A stretch of 6,300 nt of DNA from Acidobacteriaceae bacterium (GTDB taxonomy: Bacteria; Acidobacteriota; Terriglobia; Terriglobales; Acidobacteriaceae): positions 1 to 6,300 of the forward strand of contig JAOAPG010000433.1 in NCBI GenBank assembly GCA_025462785.1. Direction: 5' to 3'. Position 1 is the first letter of the stretch. Every line of letters starts with the position of its first letter. The notes below the pieces were generated by a model, which had not been told where the DNA came from, did no database searches, and saw only the letters and a list, made by a program, of their open reading frames with translations. Position numbers and translations under genes: made by a program. Shown one piece after another: positions 1-4,771 of this stretch.

Positions 1-957
1 ACCATAGAACTGGCACGATTCGCAGACCGCTTAGGATATCAACGGTACTGGATTGCTGAGCACCATGCCATGGAGACACTTGCCAGTCCCGCTCCGGAAA
101 TTCTTATATCGCGTGTAGCTGCAGAAACCGCTACGATCCGCGTTGGCTCCGGGGGAGTGCTGTTGCCGCACTATAGTCCTTTGAAGATCGCCGAGGTCTT
201 TCGCATGCTGCACGCAATGTATCCCAATCGCATTGATCTCGGGATTGGGCGCGCACCCGGCGGGAGTCCGCTCGAGGCTCGCGCTTTACGACGCGAACGT
301 GGCGATCGAATGCCATCGGATGATTTTCCCGAACGGCTTGCGGAGTTGCTGGCATTTTTGAATAACGACTTTCCGCCAAATCATCCTTACAGCCGGATCA
401 AAGTCTCACCGGAGATGCCGGGTGGTCCGGAAGTGTGGCTACTGGGATCAAGCCTATGGAGTGCCTCCGCAGCAGCTCAATTTGGATTGCCCTATGCCTT
501 CGCCCATTTCATTGACCCACAGCTGACTCGCTCGGCAGTGGAACACTATAGGTCAAGCTTCATCCCTTCAAGGAATTTGAGAACGCCAAAAGCGATTATC
601 GCGCTGGGTGCGATTTGCGCGGCTACGGACTCCGAGGCTGAGAGACTGGCATCGAGCGCTCGCTTGCTAATCCGCCGAATCCGCCAAGGCGATCTCCGTC
701 CTGTAGCCACTCCGGAAGAAGCAACGAGGGAGCTTCGCTCGACGGACTACGCGAGAGTGCCGGAACTGGGAGAGTGGCCTAGGTATATCGTCGGATCACC
801 TGATCGCGTAAGAACGCAGCTCACTGAAATTGCAAACGCCCTTCAAATCGAAGAGATCATGATAGTAACTATCGTTCACGATCACAGAGCTCGCCTGCAA
901 TCCTACGAATTGCTCGCCGAGGCGTTTGAGACCGCGCCTGTGGTTACTTTACGGTGA
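1..957 (+). CDS. LLM class flavin-dependent oxidoreductase, MsnO8/YhbW type (5' truncated)
   Basis: The reading frame is open from base 1 to a TGA at 955-957, giving 318 visible residues. By comparison with the family, about 20-30 N-terminal residues lie outside the window. The protein belongs to the bacterial luciferase-like TIM-barrel superfamily, which uses reduced flavin for monooxygenation or hydride transfer; the substrate of this branch is generally unknown. Visible family marks are WIAEHH near residues 17-22, the strand RVGSGGVLLPHYSP followed by LKIAEVF, and the block RIDLGIGRAPGG near residues 78-89, which is characteristic of the MsnO8/YhbW group. The C-terminal part has GSPDRVRTQL and the EEIMIVTIVHD strand, followed by a helix ending in LLAEAFE, as expected for a complete C-terminus. 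No signal peptide or transmembrane stretch is seen in the visible part, so it is probably cytoplasmic. Its last 14 bp overlap the end of the convergent quinoprotein gene. The family call is secure; the physiological role is unknown. Confidence 0.93.
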   Translation, partial: TIELARFADRLGYQRYWIAEHHAMETLASPAPEILISRVAAETATIRVGSGGVLLPHYSPLKIAEVFRMLHAMYPNRIDLGIGRAPGGSPLEARALRRERGDRMPSDDFPERLAELLAFLNNDFPPNHPYSRIKVSPEMPGGPEVWLLGSSLWSASAAAQFGLPYAFAHFIDPQLTRSAVEHYRSSFIPSRNLRTPKAIIALGAICAATDSEAERLASSARLLIRRIRQGDLRPVATPEEATRELRSTDYARVPELGEWPRYIVGSPDRVRTQLTEIANALQIEEIMIVTIVHDHRARLQSYELLAEAFETAPVVTLR

Positions 958-2740
958 TCGCAATCGGAGTTTTTCCGACGCCCCCACAATTGTCCCACAC
1001 TTGTACAACTGTGTTGTAGGTTCCAGAAGACAGCGTGACGTTGGTGTTGAGCTGGTTGGAATTTACGGTGTAAGCGGAAACGCCGGGAGCCATATAAATT
1101 CGCATCGCCGAGATTCCTTTTGCGCACTGCGGGCTTGCGGCTGACGCAACGTAATGCACGGGCGAAGTCACCTGAGAATTATTGAGCGGAGATGTGACGG
1201 TAACCACGAGTGTAGGCACCGCCGACGGAGCGAAGGCATAGACTTTATTATTCCCCGTGGCACCGGAAATTCGGGCGTAACCCGATCCCCAATAAACCAC
1301 TCCATTCACAATCGACGGGCCGTCGAGTACCGATCCGCCGCTCGCAAACTTCCACAAGACTTTCCCACTGGACGCATCGAGCGCATACATGTGCCCAGCA
1401 GTGTCGAGTGATCCTGCATACACGACTCCGTTCGCCACGCTTACAGAGGACTCGTCAATCGCTCCCTGCGTGGGATCTGGCGTCTGCCACAAAATCTTCC
1501 CCGTGGCGTCATCGAGAGCGCTCCAAGCTCCCCATGTAATGGTTTGTCCGGAAATCAATTTGTAAGAGCTCTTTTGCGAATTTGCAATTGCGACGTAGAT
1601 GTTCTTGCCATCGCTGGCCGTCCCCCACTGGATCCCGCCTAGTGGTCCCGCAGGGCCGACCATCGTATTCCAGACTACTGCTCCAGTGCTGGGATTGAGC
1701 GCCCAATAGACTCCCGTCTTCTGTCCAAATCCAACAATATTTCCCAGCAGGTTTGGACCAGATCCGCCCATGTCGTAGTCAGGTCCGGCAGGGTCAGGAC
1801 ACGTAACTCCTTGTTTTGGATTTTTGCAGGCTAGCGTCCAAACATCGTACGCATAGAGATGCTTGCCCCATTTGACCGCTCCGGTATTTATGTCCAGAGC
1901 CAATGCTGTGTCGAAATAATCGTGAGCCGGAGTGCAGCTGGGATCCCCAGGATTATTTAGTTCGCATTGCTCAACACTGGCCGGGACGGAATAATTATTT
2001 CCCGTACCAACGAAAATCAGACCGCGTGTCGTATCCACAGCAGGCTGCTGCCAAATCGCACCACCGCTGTAACCAGACGGCATGACGAAGGTCTGCCATT
2101 TAATCTTCCCTGTGTTCGCGTCGAGAGCGACAACGCTGCCACGAAAAGTGCAGCACGGATAACCCGGTTGATCAGCTAATCCCTCTTCGATAGAGGATGT
2201 GCCGACATAGACAGTGCTGCCCGCCACAACTGGTGGTCCGCTGATGATTGCTGCCGGATGCGGATCGACTTTGGTAATCCAAACTCGAGCACCCGTAGTC
2301 GCACTAACTGCAATCACGCTGGCGCCATTGTGTGATCCCTTAATCATATCGCCAATGATTAACTCGTTGTTGTAGAAAGCTGGACTGGTACGAGATAAAG
2401 ATCCAGAAACGCCGTCGTACTCAGCGATCTGATGCGACCAGATGGTCTTACCCGTACCCGCGTCAATCGCATAGAAGTGACCGGACCAGTCGGGCACATA
2501 CACGACATTGCCCACCACAGTTGGAGTAGCTGAAACGTCTCCTCCGGTAGTGAATACCCATCTTGTAGCCAGCGTGTTGACGTTCGAGGTGTTGATTTTA
2601 GTTTCGGAAGGCTGACTACGAAGATCAGTGGCGCTCTGACCCGACATCGACCAGCTCTGGGCGGAACATCTGGGGAAGCAAACAGTGAGGAAGACGAGGA
2701 AACTGGTGGCTGGGCTGAGAAAACTTGCACGAATCTTCAT
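944..2740 (-). CDS. Secreted PQQ-binding-like beta-propeller protein, polyvinyl-alcohol-dehydrogenase-like, with C-terminal Ig-like domain
   Basis: This 598-residue protein is probably a periplasmic quinoprotein dehydrogenase oxidising an alcohol or polyol; the substrate cannot be read from sequence. Residues 1-27 form a signal peptide (MKIR, a hydrophobic core, then CSA before QSW). Seven copies of the PQQ-propeller motif A-[IL]-D-x-x-[TS]-G-x-x-x-W occur near residues 91, 144, 205, 281, 347, 408 and 453, with a degenerate eighth near 491, fitting an eight-bladed propeller. Candidate active-site features by analogy with methanol dehydrogenase are E185/E186, N248 (GTGN) and D299 (DVW); GPDYDMGG at 319-326 is typical of the PVA-dehydrogenase branch. 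A vicinal pair C196-C197 precedes TFRGSVVALD. Residues 512-598 form an Ig-like beta domain with C539 and C585. There is no CxxCH haem motif, so electrons would need a separate acceptor. The ATG at 2740 is preferred over an in-frame ATG at 2785 because AGGAG lies 9 nt upstream and the signal peptide then begins at residue 1. Confidence 0.9.
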   Translation of the reverse strand: MKIRASFLSPATSFLVFLTVCFPRCSAQSWSMSGQSATDLRSQPSETKINTSNVNTLATRWVFTTGGDVSATPTVVGNVVYVPDWSGHFYAIDAGTGKTIWSHQIAEYDGVSGSLSRTSPAFYNNELIIGDMIKGSHNGASVIAVSATTGARVWITKVDPHPAAIISGPPVVAGSTVYVGTSSIEEGLADQPGYPCCTFRGSVVALDANTGKIKWQTFVMPSGYSGGAIWQQPAVDTTRGLIFVGTGNNYSVPASVEQCELNNPGDPSCTPAHDYFDTALALDINTGAVKWGKHLYAYDVWTLACKNPKQGVTCPDPAGPDYDMGGSGPNLLGNIVGFGQKTGVYWALNPSTGAVVWNTMVGPAGPLGGIQWGTASDGKNIYVAIANSQKSSYKLISGQTITWGAWSALDDATGKILWQTPDPTQGAIDESSVSVANGVVYAGSLDTAGHMYALDASSGKVLWKFASGGSVLDGPSIVNGVVYWGSGYARISGATGNNKVYAFAPSAVPTLVVTVTSPLNNSQVTSPVHYVASAASPQCAKGISAMRIYMAPGVSAYTVNSNQLNTNVTLSSGTYNTVVQVWDNCGGVGKTPIAITVK

Positions 2741-2749
2741 CGAAGACGG

Positions 2750-2754
2750 CTCCT
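2750..2754 (-). promoter_or_regulatory. Ribosome binding site of the quinoprotein gene
   Basis: On the minus strand AGGAG lies 9 nt before the ATG at 2740. It decides the start: the upstream in-frame ATG at 2785 would put 15 extra residues ahead of an otherwise normal signal peptide. Confidence 0.75.
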
Positions 2755-2816
2755 GCGGCCACAGGGTAGCCAGTTCGAATTGCATGACCGCAGTTCAGCA
2801 TTGCCGAAAAGCCCTG

Positions 2817-2834
2817 TAGAGGTACATACCTCTA
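2817..2834. promoter_or_regulatory. Perfect 18-bp palindrome, candidate operator
   Basis: TAGAGGTA-CA-TACCTCTA has two perfect 8-bp inverted arms around a 2-bp centre, the geometry of a site for a dimeric helix-turn-helix regulator. It lies 77-94 bp upstream of the quinoprotein ATG and about 307 bp upstream of the F420-type dehydrogenase ATG, so it fits the quinoprotein promoter better. A second inverted repeat, GGTACA (2821-2826) with TGTACC (2839-2844), shares its left half. There is no T-run beside it and the loop would be too tight for an intrinsic terminator. Which regulator binds is unknown, and no regulator gene lies in the window. Confidence 0.5.
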
Positions 2835-3128
2835 ATACTGTACCGTTGGTTCTCGGATGCTATAGGGTCACTACGTAAGTAGCTTTCGTGCGGGACGTGA
2901 GTCGGGACGTTAACCGCAGCAAGCCGGCTTCCGTTCCAAGTGTTCTAGTCGGTCTCCATGCTCGCTGGATTTCCATCATCCTGGTGCTGTTCACTTCGAG
3001 AAATTCTCTTCGTGATGAGAGATCGCGATCATGAGCTTGCATCGAGAGCTTCAGCAGCAAACCCTCGAAGCCACGCCGCATCGTAATGGCGGAAGGCTGA
3101 ATCATGAGTTCCTGTCTCTACAATCATC

Positions 3129-3133
3129 AGGAG
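3129..3133 (+). promoter_or_regulatory. Ribosome binding site of the F420-type dehydrogenase gene
   Basis: AGGAG lies 7 nt before the ATG at 3141. It supports translation from this ATG, which keeps the whole twin-arginine signal, rather than from internal ATGs such as Met20 or Met63. Confidence 0.75.
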
Positions 3134-3140
3134 AACGCGA

Positions 3141-4310
3141 ATGCAAGAATGCCTGAACGACACACATGCCAAGGATCCCTTTTTCGCTCGACGTGCAATG
3201 TTGAAGTCAGCTGGAGCCATCGTCGGAGCCTCGCTAATGAGTAGGGCAAAAGTATCTGCGAGCAGTGGCGGCAAACCGCAAAGTGCAGAATCGAAGAGCA
3301 GCAGCACAGGTCGTCTACAAAAGGGCATGATTGGATTTCAGCTCGCCTTCGAACAGTTTCCGGTGCCAAAGCTCCTTGAGCTTGGCATAGCCTGCGAAGA
3401 GGCTGGCTTCGATCTCATTACCTGCAGCGATCACCTGCAACCCTGGCAAGCCAACGAAGGCCACTCAGGACAAGCATGGCTCACGATGGGTGCGATTGGA
3501 CAGCGCACCCATCGTATCTGGATGGGGACAACCGTTACCTGTCCGACATTTCGTTATAACCCGGCGGTAGTTGCTGAAGCCTTTGCTTCATTGAGCTTAC
3601 TTACCCCGGGGAGAATTTTTCTAGGCGTTGGTTCCGGGGAGGCTTTGAATGAAGAGGCGGCGGTTGGCTTCTGGCCGAAATGGCCGGAACGCTCCGAGCG
3701 CTTGGTGGAAGCCACCGAAATAATACGCCAACTGTGGACCGGTCAGCAGATCAGCCATAAGGACAAGTATTACCAAGTGAACATGAAGCTTTACGATCCT
3801 CCCGCGGCGCAAATACCGCTTCTGATGGCCGGCAACGGCCCAAAGGCGATGCACCGTGTTGGGCGATATGCAGACGGGCTTATTACCGATCCGAAAACAT
3901 GGAAGCAGCACAAAGCCGAATTCGAGAGCGGCGCAAGGGATGCGGGAAAAGATCCAAGCCAAATGCCTGTATTTGTTGAGAGCTTTGTGGTCGTGGGAGA
4001 TAAGAAAGACGTGGAGCAAGCCGCGCAACTCTGGCGATTCATTCCTAAGGCTTGGAACCCTTATTACAATGTCCGAGACCCGCAGGAGATTGAGCGACGC
4101 GCCAAGGCAGAGGTGCCGCTCGAGAAGGTCACTGAAGGTTGGCCGATTGGTACCGACCCAGCCGTACACATCAAAACTATTAACGAGCTCTTCGAGAGTG
4201 GAGCCACCGAAGTCCACATTCACTCCGGGCAGCCTGACCAAGGACGAGTCATCGAATTCTATGGTAAGGAAGTAATTCCGCGACTGCGAAAAACACGGGC
4301 GGCGGCATAA
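3141..4310 (+). CDS. Tat-exported F420-dependent dehydrogenase, FGD1/FGD2 family
   Basis: This 389-residue protein has a luciferase-like TIM barrel resembling F420-dependent glucose-6-phosphate dehydrogenase (FGD1) and the Tat-exported mycobacterial FGD2 (hydroxymycolate dehydrogenase). Residues 1-40 are a twin-arginine signal: R17-R18-A-M-L-K, a hydrophobic stretch at 23-33, and a likely cleavage after VSA near residue 40. A Ser/Lys-rich linker follows, and the barrel starts near residue 62. With a constant offset of 58 the FGD1 active-site residues Glu13, His40, Trp44 and Glu109 match E71, H98, W102 and E167, in EQF, SDHLQPW and GVGSGEALNE; the strand PTFRYNP is also conserved. I could not confirm the FGD1 residues that bind the sugar phosphate, so glucose 6-phosphate should not be assumed as substrate. 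Whether the organism makes F420 cannot be judged here; FMN is the alternative. The gene ends with TAA followed at once by TAG, then a hairpin at 4325-4350. It is divergent from the quinoprotein gene. Confidence 0.92.
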   Translation: MQECLNDTHAKDPFFARRAMLKSAGAIVGASLMSRAKVSASSGGKPQSAESKSSSTGRLQKGMIGFQLAFEQFPVPKLLELGIACEEAGFDLITCSDHLQPWQANEGHSGQAWLTMGAIGQRTHRIWMGTTVTCPTFRYNPAVVAEAFASLSLLTPGRIFLGVGSGEALNEEAAVGFWPKWPERSERLVEATEIIRQLWTGQQISHKDKYYQVNMKLYDPPAAQIPLLMAGNGPKAMHRVGRYADGLITDPKTWKQHKAEFESGARDAGKDPSQMPVFVESFVVVGDKKDVEQAAQLWRFIPKAWNPYYNVRDPQEIERRAKAEVPLEKVTEGWPIGTDPAVHIKTINELFESGATEVHIHSGQPDQGRVIEFYGKEVIPRLRKTRAAA

Positions 4311-4324
4311 TAGTTGATAACAAG

Positions 4325-4350
4325 AACGCCGCACCCTCAGGAGCGGCGTT
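4325..4350. terminator. Hairpin between convergent genes, probable bidirectional terminator
   Basis: AACGCCGC (4325-4332) and GCGGCGTT (4343-4350) form a perfect 8-bp stem with a 10-nt loop. It starts 14 nt after the stop of the F420-type dehydrogenase and lies 10 nt beyond the stop of the DUF6496 gene on the other strand. The downstream tract on the plus strand is only moderately T-rich (GTCTATCTTCTT) and that on the minus strand (CTTGTTATC) is weaker, so termination may be incomplete or may rely on the stem. Confidence 0.65.
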
Positions 4351-4360
4351 GTCTATCTTC

Positions 4361-4624
4361 TTAGCTAGATTTTTTTCGAGAGCTCGATTTCTTCTTTGAA
4401 CTTGATTTCTTAGGCGGAACCTTTGCCCCCTTCTTGCGCGCTTCCGAAAGGCCAATCGCAATGGCCTGCTTTGGATTCTTTACCTTGCCACCCTTTCCAC
4501 CCTTGCCGCTGCTGAGCGTGCCCCGCTTTTCGCGGTGCATAGCACTCTTCACGCTCGTGCTCGCAGCTTTTCCGTATTTACGCCCTCCGGATTTCTTTCC
4601 TGAACTCTTCTTTTTAGTTGCCAT
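4361..4624 (-). CDS. DUF6496 domain-containing small basic protein
   Basis: This 87-residue protein contains 24 Lys, 5 Arg and 17 Ser but only 2 acidic residues, giving an extreme positive charge. The recognisable core is at about residues 23-70: SVKSAMHREKRGTL, a Gly/Lys-rich stretch, then KQAIAIGLSEARKKGAKVP, which matches the DUF6496 pattern. It is flanked by low-complexity Lys/Ser tails at residues 1-19 and 71-87. The function of the family is not established; the composition resembles histone H1-like or other nucleic-acid-binding tails, so binding DNA or RNA is a plausible inference only. The start at 4624 is chosen because AGGAG lies 6 nt upstream and the family core follows directly; the longer frame from 4711 adds 29 residues unlike the rest. 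The gene is convergent with the F420-type dehydrogenase and divergent from the sugar porter, so it is probably monocistronic. Confidence 0.85.
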   Translation of the reverse strand: MATKKKSSGKKSGGRKYGKAASTSVKSAMHREKRGTLSSGKGGKGGKVKNPKQAIAIGLSEARKKGAKVPPKKSSSKKKSSSRKKSS

Positions 4625-4630
4625 TGCACT

Positions 4631-4635
4631 CTCCT
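4631..4635 (-). promoter_or_regulatory. Ribosome binding site of the DUF6496 gene
   Basis: On the minus strand AGGAG lies 6 nt before the ATG at 4624. It fixes the start there rather than at the in-frame ATG at 4711. Confidence 0.75.
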
Positions 4636-4771
4636 GAGGCTTAGAGGGATAGATTTCTAAGTAGGTTGTGTAGGACTCTTCGCCTTTGCAGGCAATAATT
4701 CGCAATTTCACGTGATAAAAGAAAACTTCAGCTTCAAGGGGTTGTAATAGTATCCTCGTGAAAATAAAACT

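Larger units (their letters stand above)
2741..3140. other. 400-bp divergent intergenic region between quinoprotein and F420-type dehydrogenase genes
   Basis: This stretch should contain the promoters of both divergent genes, 2740 leftward and 3141 rightward. No open frame in it has recognisable protein character or a good ribosome binding site. The notable element is the palindrome at 2817-2834. Smaller items are an 8-bp direct repeat CGGGACGT at 2891-2898 and 2903-2910 (12-bp period), and 10-bp palindromes AAGCCGGCTT (2921-2930) and GATCGCGATC (3021-3030), which are short enough to be chance. I could not find a -35/-10 pair that I would defend on either strand. The roughly 235 bp from about 2890 to 3125 hold nothing else I can identify. 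Confidence 0.6.

Noticed and set aside
963..983. Small hairpin CGGA-GTTTT-TCCG after the monooxygenase stop as a terminator
   Set aside because: The stem is only 4 bp, has no T-run after it and lies within the quinoprotein coding sequence.
2678..2689. Possible lipoprotein signal in the quinoprotein (LTVC ending at C21)
   Set aside because: Val directly before the Cys is unusual for a lipobox, and CSA before Q28 gives a better signal peptidase I site.
944..2785. Longer quinoprotein start at 2785
   Set aside because: It adds 15 residues before a normal signal peptide and lacks a clear ribosome binding site, while ATG 2740 has AGGAG at 9 nt.
2753..2793. Six-bp inverted repeat CTGCGG/CCGCAG near the quinoprotein ribosome binding site, possible RNA thermometer or switch
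   Set aside because: The stem is only 6 bp with a 29-nt loop and covers just the edge of AGGAG; such a pairing is expected by chance.
2891..2930. Direct repeat CGGGACGT (two copies) and palindrome AAGCCGGCTT
   Set aside because: They are too short and too few to distinguish from chance in 400 bp; no array or mobile-element ends are present.
2860..3105. 81-residue minus-strand open frame in the divergent intergenic region
   Set aside because: The composition looks random, there is no good ribosome binding site and no known motif.
3031..3156. 41-codon plus-strand open frame overlapping the start of the F420-type dehydrogenase, possible leader peptide
   Set aside because: No Shine-Dalgarno sequence precedes its ATG and nothing in the peptide suggests attenuation.
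3621..4334. 237-residue minus-strand open frame opposite the F420-type dehydrogenase
   Set aside because: It is antisense to conserved barrel sequence, crosses the terminator hairpin and has no recognisable family features.
4361..4711. Longer DUF6496 protein from ATG 4711
   Set aside because: The extra 29 residues do not resemble the family or its composition, and AGGAG stands 6 nt before ATG 4624.
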